Of a stretch of 64,000 nucleotides of DNA, positions 1 to 8,663 are shown one piece after another. A program made the translations under genes and the position numbers. A model generated the notes under the pieces. It saw only the letters and a list, made by a program, of their open reading frames with translations, was not told the DNA's origin and made no database searches. The DNA is from Mucilaginibacter rubeus (GTDB taxonomy: Bacteria > Bacteroidota > Bacteroidia > Sphingobacteriales > Sphingobacteriaceae), in assembly GCF_014643835.1 (NCBI RefSeq), contig NZ_BMKD01000007.1:124001-188000 (forward strand). The letters run 5' to 3'. Position 1 is the first letter of the stretch. Each line of letters begins with the position of its first letter.

Positions 1-575
1 CGGTTGATACAACTAAAGCATTTTATGATATTAAACAGCCGCTTACCATTAAATATACTTTTTGGGATTGGCTGCGTGATAACTGGAAGCTGATTGCAGG
101 TATACTGGCAGGTTTGATTGTTGGCGGAGGTTCGATATTTTATCTGCTCAAAAAGCCTAAAAAAGAAGTTGTTGTTGAAGAGGTTAAACCCGACATTCCG
201 CTGCATATCCAGGCACTTCAAAAGCTTGAGGAGATCAAAAGCAAGCAGCTCTGGCAGCACGATCAGGTTAAGCAATATTATATTGAACTGAGCGACGTGG
301 TGCGCGAGTACCTCGAAAAAAGGTACACGATACAGGCCCTCGAGCAAACATCCGAAGAAATTTTTGCCAGCTTAAGGCATATGGACATCGCCAGCGAAGA
401 CAGGAACCTGCTAAGGCAATTGCTTGTGCTATCGGACATGGTGAAATTTGCCAAAGAGAAACCTGCGGCCCATGAAAATGAAAAGAGCATGGAAAACGCT
501 GTCACCTTTATTAAGGACACACAGCCTCATGCCCAGCCAACCGATGTAAATGTGAAGGGAGATGAGGCAAAATGA
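1..575 (+). CDS. Bat-operon membrane protein upstream of batA (5' end outside window)
   Basis: The reading frame is open from base 3, so the gene begins before the window; 190 residues are visible. A TTG at 114 is inside the membrane segment and is not a credible start. Visible layout: a short extracytoplasmic piece, one membrane helix (about residues 31-50, after WLRDNW), then a cytoplasmic helical domain containing YYIELSDVVREYLEKRY and a conserved LVKFAK-like segment. This resembles the DUF4381-type proteins that sit between the DUF58 gene and batA in Bacteroidota. The stop overlaps the batA start (ATGA at 572-575), so the genes are translationally coupled. Specific function is unknown. 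Confidence 0.8.
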   Translation, partial: VDTTKAFYDIKQPLTIKYTFWDWLRDNWKLIAGILAGLIVGGGSIFYLLKKPKKEVVVEEVKPDIPLHIQALQKLEEIKSKQLWQHDQVKQYYIELSDVVREYLEKRYTIQALEQTSEEIFASLRHMDIASEDRNLLRQLLVLSDMVKFAKEKPAAHENEKSMENAVTFIKDTQPHAQPTDVNVKGDEAK

Positions 576-1576
576 TTTGGTTTAAAGGAATAGAATTCGC
601 TCATCCAAGCTTTTTCTGGCTGTTCATCAGCATTCCGCTTATGGTGGGCTGGTACATCTGGAAACAAAAGCAGCTGCAGGGTAACCTGGCTATGCCAACT
701 ATCAGGGGCTTTGCCATGATCACCAAAAGCATGCTGCCCCGTTTCAGGCATTTGAGCATCATATTACGTTCGCTGGCTATGGCGGCGCTTATTGTTGCGC
801 TGGCAAGGCCGCAATCGTCGTTAAGCTGGCAGGATACTACGACCGAAGGTATTGATATCGTTATTGCATCAGATATCTCGGGCAGTATGCTTGCCGAAGA
901 TTTTAAGCCCAACAGGCTTGAGGCCGGCAAAAACATCGCCATCGATTTTATCCAGAACCGCCCTAATGACAGGATCGGCCTGGTAGTTTTCAGTGGTGAA
1001 AGCTTTACGCAATGTCCGCTCACCATCGATCACTCGGTATTGGTAAATCTTTATGCCGACATCAAAAACGGGATGATTGAAGATGGAACCGCCATTGGCA
1101 TGGGTTTGGCAACAGCCGTAAACCGTTTAAAGGATAGCGAGGCCAAAAGTAAAGTAGTGATCCTGCTTACGGATGGTTCAAACAATTCGGGCTCTATCCC
1201 TCCGGTTACCGCTGCCGAAATTGCCAAACAGTTTGGTGTAAGGGTTTATACAGTTGGTATAGGTACCAACGGCTATGCCCCCTATCCTGTTCAAACGCCA
1301 ATGGGTGTACAATACCAGCGCATGAAGGTTGATATTGACGAAGGTACGCTGAACAAAATTGCCACCATTACCGGCGGCAAATACTTCAGGGCTACCAACA
1401 ACAGCGCATTGAAGGATATTTACGAACAGATTGACAAACTGGAAAAAGCCAAGATTGATGTTACCCAGTACCGCAAAAAAACAGAGCGCTTTTTACCGTT
1501 CGCAATTATCGCACTGGCGCTTTTATCGTTGGAATTTTTAACAAGACACACCCTGCTTAAGGGAGCTATAACATAA
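572..1576 (+). CDS. batA: BatA, VWA-domain membrane protein
   Basis: The product has 334 residues. Membrane helices lie near residues 12-30, 60-78 and 308-326, with a von Willebrand factor A domain between them (about 90-290). The metal-ion-dependent adhesion site is intact: D101-I-S-G-S105, the threonine of DGTAIG near 173, and the aspartate of LLTDGSNN at 201. Bat proteins were linked to aerotolerance in Bacteroides and to envelope stress in other bacteria; they probably assemble into a membrane complex together with a MoxR ATPase encoded upstream. Four-base overlap with the preceding gene and a 4-bp gap to batB indicate one operon. Confidence 0.92.
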   Translation: MIWFKGIEFAHPSFFWLFISIPLMVGWYIWKQKQLQGNLAMPTIRGFAMITKSMLPRFRHLSIILRSLAMAALIVALARPQSSLSWQDTTTEGIDIVIASDISGSMLAEDFKPNRLEAGKNIAIDFIQNRPNDRIGLVVFSGESFTQCPLTIDHSVLVNLYADIKNGMIEDGTAIGMGLATAVNRLKDSEAKSKVVILLTDGSNNSGSIPPVTAAEIAKQFGVRVYTVGIGTNGYAPYPVQTPMGVQYQRMKVDIDEGTLNKIATITGGKYFRATNNSALKDIYEQIDKLEKAKIDVTQYRKKTERFLPFAIIALALLSLEFLTRHTLLKGAIT

Positions 1577-1580
1577 CAGC

Positions 1581-2621
1581 ATGCTACGTTTTGCAAATAC
1601 AGAATTTTTATGGGGATTGCTTGCTATTCCGCTGCTGCTCTTTATTTTTTTGAGGGTAAACTGGTGGAAACGTAAAGCAATTGCCTCGCTGGGTAATAAG
1701 GAGGTGGTGATGCAGCTGATGCCACAGGTATCCTTTTCACGCCCCTGGATCAAGTTCATCTTTTTTATTTTAGCCTATGCGCTTGTTGTTATCGGCATAG
1801 CTGACCCTCAGCTTGGTTCAAAAACCGAAGAGGTAAAACGCAAAGGCGCTGACCTGATGATCCTGCTCGACGTTTCAAACAGTATGCTGGCGCAGGATTT
1901 GGCCCCTAACCGGCTGGAAAATGCCAAACGTGCACTATCTCAACTGATTGATAAACTGCACGACGACCGTATCGGCATCGTTGTATTTGCGGGCCAAGCC
2001 TATGTACAACTCCCGGTAACTACCGATTACGCAGCGGCCAAACTGTTCCTCAATACCATTAACACCGAAATGGTGCCAACGCAGGGTACTGCCATTGGTG
2101 CGGCAATTAACCTGGGGATGCAGTCGTTTGATTTTAAGAACGGCACCGGTAAATCCATGATCATTATTACCGATGGTGAAAATCATGAGGATGATGCCGT
2201 ATCGGCAGCCAAAGCCGCTTTAGCCAGAAATGTTACTGTGAATGTGGTTGGTGTAGGTTCGGAAGAGGGTGCGCCGGTTCCAATTTACCAGGGTGGTAAA
2301 CAAGTTGGGTTTCACAATGACAGCACCGGACACCCTGTAGTTAGTAAACTTGATGAGGCTATGGGCAAGGAGATTGCCGAAGCCGGTAACGGCGTTTATG
2401 TACGTGCCAACAATGCCAACAGCGGCCTTAACATTGTGATGGACCAGATTGCCAAGGTGCAACGCAAAATGACGGATACCAAACAGTTTAAGGATTTTGA
2501 AGACAGGTTCCAGTTTTTCCTGGGCATTGCCTTTGTGCTGTTACTGGTTGAGTTCTTCATCTCCATTCGCAAAAACATGCGCTTGAGCAAGATCAAATTA
2601 TTTGAAGTAAAAAACACATGA
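1581..2621 (+). CDS. batB: BatB, VWA-domain membrane protein
   Basis: The product has 346 residues and the same architecture as its neighbour BatA: two N-terminal membrane helices (about 9-25 and 57-74), a VWA domain, and a C-terminal helix near 312-331. The MIDAS motif is D97-V-S-N-S101, with asparagine replacing the usual glycine, plus GTAIGAA and TDGENHED. BatA and BatB are ancient paralogues that occur side by side in most Bacteroidota bat operons. The gene overlaps batC by four bases (2618-2621). Confidence 0.92.
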   Translation: MLRFANTEFLWGLLAIPLLLFIFLRVNWWKRKAIASLGNKEVVMQLMPQVSFSRPWIKFIFFILAYALVVIGIADPQLGSKTEEVKRKGADLMILLDVSNSMLAQDLAPNRLENAKRALSQLIDKLHDDRIGIVVFAGQAYVQLPVTTDYAAAKLFLNTINTEMVPTQGTAIGAAINLGMQSFDFKNGTGKSMIIITDGENHEDDAVSAAKAALARNVTVNVVGVGSEEGAPVPIYQGGKQVGFHNDSTGHPVVSKLDEAMGKEIAEAGNGVYVRANNANSGLNIVMDQIAKVQRKMTDTKQFKDFEDRFQFFLGIAFVLLLVEFFISIRKNMRLSKIKLFEVKNT

Positions 2622-3373
2622 AGCAATATATCATAGCCATTTTATTAGTGCTGCAGGCTTCATTTCTTTTTGCCCAGCAGGAAAGAAAATACCTGAGGCA
2701 GGGTGACCAACTCTATCAGCAAAAAAAGTATAAAGAAGCCGAAGCCGCGTACCGCCAGGCCATGAGCAAAAAGGCCAAAACCCTGGAGGGTAATTTTAAC
2801 CTTGGCGACGCCATGTTTAAGCAAAAAAAATATGATGATGCCGCCGCACAGTTCAATAAACTGGCAACTGCATCTATTGATAAAAATGTAAAAGCAGGCG
2901 CCTATCACAACATTGGCAACTCCTTTTTAACACAAAAAAAATACCAGGAAAGTATCGACGCCTATAAAAAAGCGCTGGTTAATAACCCTAAAGATGAGGA
3001 AACCCGGTATAACCTTGCCTATGCCCAAAAAATGCTGAAAAACCAGCAGAATAAAAATAAAGGCGGCGGGGGCAACAATAATAATAAGGACAAGGACAAA
3101 AACAAGGATAAGAATAAAGATAACAAAGACAATAAGGACAAGGATAAAGACAAAAAAGACCAGGATAAAAATAAGCAGGACCAAGACAAGAAGGATCAGG
3201 ATAAGCAAAACCAGGATCAGAAAGATCAGCAGGGACAGCAGCCAAACCAACTGTCAAAAGATGATGCGCAGCGGATGCTTGATGCCCTCAACAATGATGA
3301 AAAGCAAACCCAGGATAAGCTGAAGAATAAAAAATTAAAAGGTGCTAAGGTGCCTATTTCAAAAGATTGGTAA
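2618..3373 (+). CDS. batC: BatC, secreted TPR protein with a charged low-complexity tail
   Basis: The product has 251 residues. A signal peptide (about 1-19, ending FLFA before QQE) is followed by TPR-like helical repeats at about 25-140 (QLYQQKKYKEAEAAYRQA; AYHNIGNSFLTQKKYQESID). Residues of about 145-215 form a tract made almost only of K, D, N and Q, followed by a short conserved C-terminus (MLDALNNDEKQTQDKLKNK). The tract should be disordered in the periplasm and may vary in length between strains. The start overlaps the batB stop. Role: probable periplasmic scaffold of the Bat complex. Confidence 0.9.
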   Translation: MKQYIIAILLVLQASFLFAQQERKYLRQGDQLYQQKKYKEAEAAYRQAMSKKAKTLEGNFNLGDAMFKQKKYDDAAAQFNKLATASIDKNVKAGAYHNIGNSFLTQKKYQESIDAYKKALVNNPKDEETRYNLAYAQKMLKNQQNKNKGGGGNNNNKDKDKNKDKNKDNKDNKDKDKDKKDQDKNKQDQDKKDQDKQNQDQKDQQGQQPNQLSKDDAQRMLDALNNDEKQTQDKLKNKKLKGAKVPISKDW

Positions 3374-3397
3374 ATCTTTGTTGTTTTGTAAATACTA

Positions 3398-5215
3398 ATG
3401 AAAATTAAACTTTCCATATTAACGCTGCTGCTGTGTTGCTCAAGCCTGGTTTTTGCACAGGTAAAATTCACTGCGTCGGTAAATAAAACCACTATAGGCA
3501 CAGGCGAGGTCCTCGAGGTCACCTTCTCCATCAACGCCAATGGCGAGCGTTTTGCGCCGCCTGCTTTTGGCGGCTTCCAGGTAGTTGGCGGCCCCAATGT
3601 ATCCAACAGCATATCCATGATCAATGGGGTTACTTCGGCAAGCATAGCATATGGGTATGATCTTGTACCAACAAAAGAAGGTGAAATAACCATTGGCCCC
3701 GCTACTATTGTAGCAGGCGGAAGGCCTTACAGCACTGCCCCGATTAAAATTAAAGTAGTAAAAGGCCAGGGCGGGCAGGCCAATCAGCAGGCCCAGCAGC
3801 AAAGCAGCAACGGGCCCGATAGCCGCAACATTCAAAAAGGGCGTGTAAGCGATATATCCAAATCATTGTTTTTACGTGCCGAGGTTGATAAAACAACCGC
3901 CTACATGGGTCAGCAGATCATGATGAACCTGCGCCTATACACCCGGGTTAACATCGCCAACGGCGAACCGGAAAAAATCCCCGATCTTAATGGTTTTTAC
4001 AGCCAGGAGATCAAAAACACCAATCCTAACGCCCAATGGCGCACCGAAATTTTAAATGGTGTACGGTACAACGTAACCGATATTAAACAAACCGTTCTGT
4101 TTCCCGAGCATGAGGGCAATATCACTATTGAGCCTTCTGTCATGAACTTTATAGTACGGCAGCAGGCCGCTTCATCATCAGGCGACCCCTTCGATGCATT
4201 CTTTGGCGGATATGAGGATGTGAAGTACAAGATTAAAAGTGCGCCCGTTGTCATTCACGTGAAACCACTGCCATTAGCAGGCAAGCCTGCCGAATTTACA
4301 GGCGCTGTGGGCAAGTTTAATATTGAGGCTTCGCTTGATAAAAATGATGTTAAAGCTAATGATGCCATTAATTACACCATAAAGGTAAGCGGCGCAGGCA
4401 ACCTGAAGTTGTTGAAACCGATAACGCCAACTTTCCCAGCCGACTTTGAGAAGTATGAGCCCAAGATCACCGATACCATTACCATAAATGCCAGCGGGGC
4501 ATCAGGTAGCAGAAAATACACTTATCTGCTGATCCCGAGGCACCAGGGCGATTTTACTATCGACCCGGTTAAATTCGCTTATTTTAACCCAGCCACCGGC
4601 CGGTACGTTTCATTAAGCACCCCGGCATTTCATGTTAAGGTTGCCAAAGGCAGCAGCGATGGCAGTAACGTTACCGCCTTTTCAAACGCCGGCAAACAGG
4701 ATGTTAAGGTGCTGAGCAATGATATCCGCTATATAAAAACCGGCACTGAATTAAACGAAGTCGGCAGCGATTTTTATGGCTCTGGATTATATTATTTCCT
4801 GCTGATCTTGGGTCCGGCAGGTTTCTTAGGCGCTTTGGTTTACGGTAAATGGCGAGATAAAAATAATGCCGACGTGGTTGGTTTAAAAAGTCGCAAAGCA
4901 GGTAAAGTGGCAGCCAAACACCTGGCCAGCGCCAAACAGCAACTAAACGATAAAAAGGCTTTTTATGAAAACCTCTTCCGCGGTTTATATGGCTATTTGA
5001 GTGATAAACTTAATATTCCTTACGCAGATCTTAACCGTGAAAAGATAGCTTCGGAACTAAAAGCCCGCTCGCTTGATGAAAGCCTCATTAACGAGATGTT
5101 GGGCACACTCGATCTTTGCGAAATGGCCCGCTATGCCCCTGTATCAGGCATTACCGAGCAACAGGTATTTGATAAGGCCCAGAACATGATCAATAACATT
5201 GAAAATAAAATATAA
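3398..5215 (+). CDS. batD: BatD, oxygen-tolerance protein
   Basis: The product has 605 residues: signal peptide (1-20, ending VFAQ), several beta-sandwich segments (starting VKFTASVNKTTIGTGEVLEV, with a further region around 285-420), one membrane helix near 462-482, and a cytoplasmic helical tail of about 120 residues. This matches the BatD family length and order. It lies 24 bp behind batC and runs up to batE. In the family it is a membrane-anchored periplasmic component of the Bat system. Confidence 0.92.
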   Translation: MKIKLSILTLLLCCSSLVFAQVKFTASVNKTTIGTGEVLEVTFSINANGERFAPPAFGGFQVVGGPNVSNSISMINGVTSASIAYGYDLVPTKEGEITIGPATIVAGGRPYSTAPIKIKVVKGQGGQANQQAQQQSSNGPDSRNIQKGRVSDISKSLFLRAEVDKTTAYMGQQIMMNLRLYTRVNIANGEPEKIPDLNGFYSQEIKNTNPNAQWRTEILNGVRYNVTDIKQTVLFPEHEGNITIEPSVMNFIVRQQAASSSGDPFDAFFGGYEDVKYKIKSAPVVIHVKPLPLAGKPAEFTGAVGKFNIEASLDKNDVKANDAINYTIKVSGAGNLKLLKPITPTFPADFEKYEPKITDTITINASGASGSRKYTYLLIPRHQGDFTIDPVKFAYFNPATGRYVSLSTPAFHVKVAKGSSDGSNVTAFSNAGKQDVKVLSNDIRYIKTGTELNEVGSDFYGSGLYYFLLILGPAGFLGALVYGKWRDKNNADVVGLKSRKAGKVAAKHLASAKQQLNDKKAFYENLFRGLYGYLSDKLNIPYADLNREKIASELKARSLDESLINEMLGTLDLCEMARYAPVSGITEQQVFDKAQNMINNIENKI

Positions 5216-5216
5216 C

Positions 5217-5978
5217 ATGATGAAGCGCATTATATACTTACTGCTCATCATCGTTATGCCGATATCTGCATTAGCTAACGATGAAGCTAACATCCTGTTA
5301 AAAAAAGGGAACAACCAATACGCCAAAGGTCAGTATAAGGAAGCCATAACCACCTACCAGAAAATTGTGGACGATGGGCACCAGTCGGCATTGGTTTACT
5401 ATAATTTGGGCAATGCTTATTTTAAAAATGAGGATGTGCCATCGGCGTTGCTTTACTATGAAAAGGCCCATAAACTTTCGCCGGGCGATGAGGATATCAA
5501 TTTCAATATCCAGTTTGCCAATCAAAAAACAACCGATAAGGTAGAGGCCGGTACCGAGTTTTTCATTACCAAATGGTGGCACTCGTTTATTCTCCGCTTT
5601 TCATTAACAACTTTGGCGGTGATGACGATTCTGTTCTTTATAGCGGGATGTGCATTGCTGATCGTGTACAGGTTTACTAATTCGGTAAGCATTAAAAAAT
5701 GGTCGTTTTATTCGGCTTTGGTAATCTTACTTTTCGGTTTCGCGAGCATGTTTGTTGCAAGTCGCCAGGATCAATACTTTGATGCCCATCACGGCGCTAT
5801 CATATTCAGCACGTCTGTTAATGTAAAAAGCGCGCCAACGCCCAACGCTAAAAATCTGTTCCTGATCCATGACGGTACAAAGGTTGAGATACTGGAAAAC
5901 AACAACGACTGGATGAAGATCAGGCTGGCCAGCGGCAACGAGGGCTGGATCAATGCTTCGGACGCTAAGGAAATATAG
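5217..5978 (+). CDS. batE: BatE, TPR and SH3-domain membrane protein
   Basis: Start chosen at ATG 5217, two bases after the batD stop; an upstream in-frame ATG at 5199 would put KIKYN before the signal sequence. The product has 253 residues: signal peptide (MMKRIIYLLLIIVMPISALA), TPR repeats (about 22-85; GNNQYAKGQYKEAITTYQKI), two membrane helices (about 112-132 and 145-164), and a C-terminal bacterial SH3 domain (SVNVKSAPTPNAKNLFLIHD through WMKIRLASGNEGWI). It closes the operon; a repeat-rich intergenic region follows. Confidence 0.9.
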   Translation: MMKRIIYLLLIIVMPISALANDEANILLKKGNNQYAKGQYKEAITTYQKIVDDGHQSALVYYNLGNAYFKNEDVPSALLYYEKAHKLSPGDEDINFNIQFANQKTTDKVEAGTEFFITKWWHSFILRFSLTTLAVMTILFFIAGCALLIVYRFTNSVSIKKWSFYSALVILLFGFASMFVASRQDQYFDAHHGAIIFSTSVNVKSAPTPNAKNLFLIHDGTKVEILENNNDWMKIRLASGNEGWINASDAKEI

Positions 5979-6257
5979 TTTTTGAGGAGGTGAAAGGATA
6001 AAGGTAAAAGGCGAAAGGTTGCTTTTTAAACTCAATTCTTTCTTTCACTGGTCGAAGTTTAGTGATATCGCAACTTCGTCCTAAAACTGTGGAAGCATTC
6101 TGCTTCCGCGGATTATCTATTGCAGATGTTCAGTTAAGCTGAATGGTTACCCATTTTGGGTCCAAGGTTCGCTATCGCTAAACTTAAACCAGGTGTGGCT
6201 TGGGCAGCAATTAAACTACGGACATCAAGGAAAATCCAAAAGAATTTTAATATTAAA
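5979..6257. other. Intergenic region with hairpin element A
   Basis: No credible gene. The only structure seen is the multi-hairpin element at 6054-6190, annotated separately. Composition changes here from the operon behind to the AT-rich island ahead. Confidence 0.6.
6054..6190 (+). repeat. Multi-hairpin REP/REPIN-like element, copy A
   Basis: Consecutive hairpins: GAAGTT/AACTTC (6054-6077), GGAAGC/GCTTCC (6091-6107), TTCAG/CTGAA (6129-6143), CCCA-TTT-TGGG (6150-6160), and the CTATCGCTAA core within 6164-6190. The first hairpin is an inverted relative of the last, so the whole is REPIN-like. Copies B and C keep the last three stems in the same order and orientation. It lies just 3' of the minus-strand gene ending at 6258. 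Confidence 0.75.
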
Positions 6258-6830
6258 TCAAAATTGATCCCAAAAGTCAGGACTTTGTTGATCCATATCC
6301 AAGTCATCATTATAATGCGACCATGATTCATCATTGCTTAAGTCGTTATAATCATAACTAAGAGCTTCACGTTTTCCGTCTTGAATGTCTTCGAAACGAT
6401 ATTTGCCATATAGCACTAATGTTTTTTCAACTTCACGATAGTAACTTAATGAGCCATTCTTTAGTTTATAATTATACTTTAAATTATTAAGAGCCGCTTG
6501 ACTATTTTCCTGCGAATAATCAAAATCAGGATAAAGATCGCCGATAAAGGCGTCTCCAAAAGTGTCATCCAGAGCTTGATAAGTTTTTATTTCAGAAACC
6601 CACTTGTCCCAAAAGTCGATTTCTTCTCTTGAAAAATTTCTAACATCTGGACGATATATATCGACTTTGTTTAAAAAGTAAGCAAACCAATGGCTTAATT
6701 CAGGTAATTGATTTTCTTTAAACAAGTCCTGATAGGAGCCTACGTACCCCCGGTCTGTTTCCGGAAGATTGAAAATGCTATCTATCTGTTCAAAAATAAA
6801 GCTATCATATTTATTAAAAATGGTTATCAT
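6258..6830 (-). CDS. Unknown AT-rich 190-residue protein, possible orphan immunity protein
   Basis: Family not recognised. The product is 190 residues, acidic, soluble, without signal peptide or membrane helix, rich in aromatic residues (SHWFAYFLNK, DFWDKWVSEI) and ends in an aspartate-rich tail (DDLDMDQQSPDFWDQF). ATG at 6830. It is visibly richer in A and T than flanking genes, lies between hairpin elements A and B, and is on the opposite strand to the bat operon. Small acidic single-domain proteins in such islands are often immunity proteins of polymorphic toxins, but no toxin gene is nearby; this role is inference. Confidence 0.6.
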   Translation of the reverse strand: MITIFNKYDSFIFEQIDSIFNLPETDRGYVGSYQDLFKENQLPELSHWFAYFLNKVDIYRPDVRNFSREEIDFWDKWVSEIKTYQALDDTFGDAFIGDLYPDFDYSQENSQAALNNLKYNYKLKNGSLSYYREVEKTLVLYGKYRFEDIQDGKREALSYDYNDLSNDESWSHYNDDLDMDQQSPDFWDQF

Positions 6831-7104
6831 GCTTTAGCCAATTTTTTTTGCTATAAAATCATCTTTAAAGGTATTAAACATGTGCGAGAATAGCTCCATT
6901 TGAACATGTTTTCAAACCTTATACTAAAAAATTTAAATAATTGTCTAAAGGAAGCAACACATAAAACCCGCCGTCCGCTGCGTCTAAGGATGACTATTCT
7001 ATGGCTGTCCGTAGATCTGTCTACGGATTCATAATGCCTGTAGTTTGCAACTACAAGCCATCAATGGGTTGAAGTTCACACTATCGCTAACTTTAGCCAA
7101 AGAT
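6831..7104. other. Intergenic region with hairpin element B
   Basis: AT-rich spacer with no gene. Small hairpins CGTAGA-tctg-TCTACG (about 7010-7026) and element B (7039-7093) are the only structures seen. Confidence 0.5.
7010..7093 (+). repeat. Multi-hairpin REP-like element, copy B
   Basis: Stems in order: CGTAGA/TCTACG (about 7010-7026), TGTAGTT/AACTACA (7039-7055), CCAT-ca-ATGG (7058-7067) and AAGTT..CTATCGCT..AACTT (7072-7093). The middle mini-stem differs from copies A and C on both sides of the stem, so pairing is kept. It ends 12 bp from the stop of the minus-strand gene at 7105. Confidence 0.7.
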
Positions 7105-7455
7105 TTATTTGGTGAATATCGATTCGTTTACTTTTCCTGTACCGGGGTCAATTGTAAATCTAAATCCGCACCAATTAAATGAAACCAATTTCAGATTTTG
7201 GATTTCAATACTTATAAAAGGGCAATATCCGATAATGTCAAGATTTTCGCTTCTTTCAATTTGCCATAAAATCTCACCGTTAAAATCTATGGCATACACA
7301 TTCTGATTAAATTTAGTATCCCCCGAAATATCTAAAAGAACAACAATTTTGCTGTCGAATACCAACGTATCCTGTATCGAAAAATCAAACTCTATGAATT
7401 TTCCTGTTTCAAAAATTATCTTCTTTTGGTCTACACGATAGCTTCCTACATTCAT
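7105..7455 (-). CDS. Unknown 116-residue beta-rich protein, possible orphan immunity protein
   Basis: The product has 116 residues, no signal peptide and no membrane helix. It contains NVYAIDFNGEILWQI, a turn-and-strand pattern like one propeller blade, then SFNWCGFRFTIDPGTGKV. Similar small proteins with the E-I/L-W-Q-I and I-D-P-x-T-G-K patterns are widespread in Bacteroidota as uncharacterised, immunity-like proteins (recalled, not searched). The gene is AT-rich and bracketed by hairpin elements B (3' side) and C (5' side). No partner toxin is visible. Confidence 0.6.
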   Translation of the reverse strand: MNVGSYRVDQKKIIFETGKFIEFDFSIQDTLVFDSKIVVLLDISGDTKFNQNVYAIDFNGEILWQIERSENLDIIGYCPFISIEIQNLKLVSFNWCGFRFTIDPGTGKVNESIFTK

Positions 7456-7564
7456 AATTTAATATAATTAATGTTAGTAGAATATGGGTGGTCTATTAGT
7501 AAGCTCGGTGTTGCCTAAAATAGTTGCAATATCCTATTTTCACGGACTGTGTCAATTGCAGGTA

Positions 7565-7622
7565 TTCAGTTAAGCTGAAAGCTTAACCTATTTTAGGTCC
7601 AAGTTACGCTATCGCTAAACTT
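7565..7622 (+). repeat. Multi-hairpin REP-like element, copy C
   Basis: TTCAGTTAAGCTGAA (7565-7579) is identical to copy A. It is followed by CCTATTTTAGG (7587-7597), where copy A has CCCATTTTGGG (a compensated base-pair change), and AAGTT..CTATCGCT..AACTT (7601-7622). It lies 38 bp 3' of the pfkB-type gene, at the edge of the AT-rich island. Confidence 0.75.
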
Positions 7623-7659
7623 GAACCAGTATTTGTGTATTTGCTTTGGGCTTAAAGCC

Positions 7660-8547
7660 TTAAGCTTTCGGCTTTATGCTGTGTTTCGCTAACAGCTCCA
7701 GTACATCTTCTTCGGTACCGGTAAAAGGGCCTGATGATTCTATTTTAAAACTGGCCATAGCAGCAGCAAACTCGCCGGCCTCCTGGAAACCCTTCCCTTT
7801 GGCGCGTTGGTATAAATAGCCTGCCATGTAAGTATCACCGCAACCTGTAGCATCAACTACTTCAACCGGTTTGTAGGCCGGGATCTGATAATAAACACCA
7901 TCTGTATAAATCACCGAGCCCATACTGCCTAATGTAACCACTACCTCTTTAACGCCCCAGTCATTCAAAACTTTGGCACCTTCATGAATGTCAGTTATAC
8001 CAGTAAGTACTTCCATTTCATGTTCGTTCACCTTCAGGATATGGATATGTTGCAGAGCGTCACGCTTTTCGGGCCAGTCGATGGCTATTACGTTTTTATC
8101 TTCTACCTTACGCAGGTAGCCCTGTGCGTCAAGAGAAAGCTTGCCCCGTTGAGCCAAGTTCTTTATAAATTCTACGGAGATATCATCGGCCAGTAAAGGG
8201 CCTAAATGATAAACGTCGGCCTGGATCTCGTCAAGCTGTTCAATAGTGAAGGGATCCGCTTTTTGTAACACGCGCTGGGTACGGTGATCCTGGTTAACAG
8301 AGTAAATATTTTCAAAGTAAACCGTTTCGCCGCCTGTAGTAGCATGTACTTCGATACCTTTGTTACGGAGTTTTTCAACAACCGGCATTTCGCTCAAAGC
8401 AAGCGAGGTAACCAGGGTATAATTCACATCCATGTTACGGATGGCGTTTGAAAAGTAAAAAGAAGTACCGCCAGCCATGTGTTTAACCGCTTGCGGTGTT
8501 ACCACTTTATCTAACGTAATATGCCCTACACAACAAATATCGTACAT
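7660..8547 (-). CDS. PfkB-family carbohydrate/nucleoside kinase
   Basis: The product has 295 residues. The N-terminal substrate side contains the glycine pair (MAGGTSFYFSN, 24-34); the C-terminal PfkB signature is VDATGCGDTYMAGYL (231-245), with D238 the expected catalytic base and ATGCG the anion hole. Family members phosphorylate sugars or nucleosides with ATP; the substrate cannot be told from sequence alone. The N-terminus (MYDICCVGHITLDKV) resembles a Bacteroidota subgroup annotated only as PfkB sugar kinase. Likely monocistronic and cytoplasmic. Confidence 0.9.
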   Translation of the reverse strand: MYDICCVGHITLDKVVTPQAVKHMAGGTSFYFSNAIRNMDVNYTLVTSLALSEMPVVEKLRNKGIEVHATTGGETVYFENIYSVNQDHRTQRVLQKADPFTIEQLDEIQADVYHLGPLLADDISVEFIKNLAQRGKLSLDAQGYLRKVEDKNVIAIDWPEKRDALQHIHILKVNEHEMEVLTGITDIHEGAKVLNDWGVKEVVVTLGSMGSVIYTDGVYYQIPAYKPVEVVDATGCGDTYMAGYLYQRAKGKGFQEAGEFAAAMASFKIESSGPFTGTEEDVLELLAKHSIKPKA

Positions 8548-8663
8548 GAAATTTCCCTATTATGATTTGATACTCAACCCCTATTATTAAAACAAACGGC
8601 AAATGTAAAGAAATAGGAAAGGGAGTACAAGAATTGTGGCATATTATAACATCCCCGTTATAA

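Noticed and set aside
2927-3257. Long open frames on the minus strand opposite batC
   Set aside because: They arise from the K/D/N/Q-rich codons of batC and translate to unrealistic runs of V, L, I, F or P, Y, C.
6054-7622. CRISPR array or integron attC array
   Set aside because: The elements are not direct repeats with uniform spacers, and no attC core (RYYYAAC / GTTRRRY pair) was found where expected; no cas or integrase gene is present.
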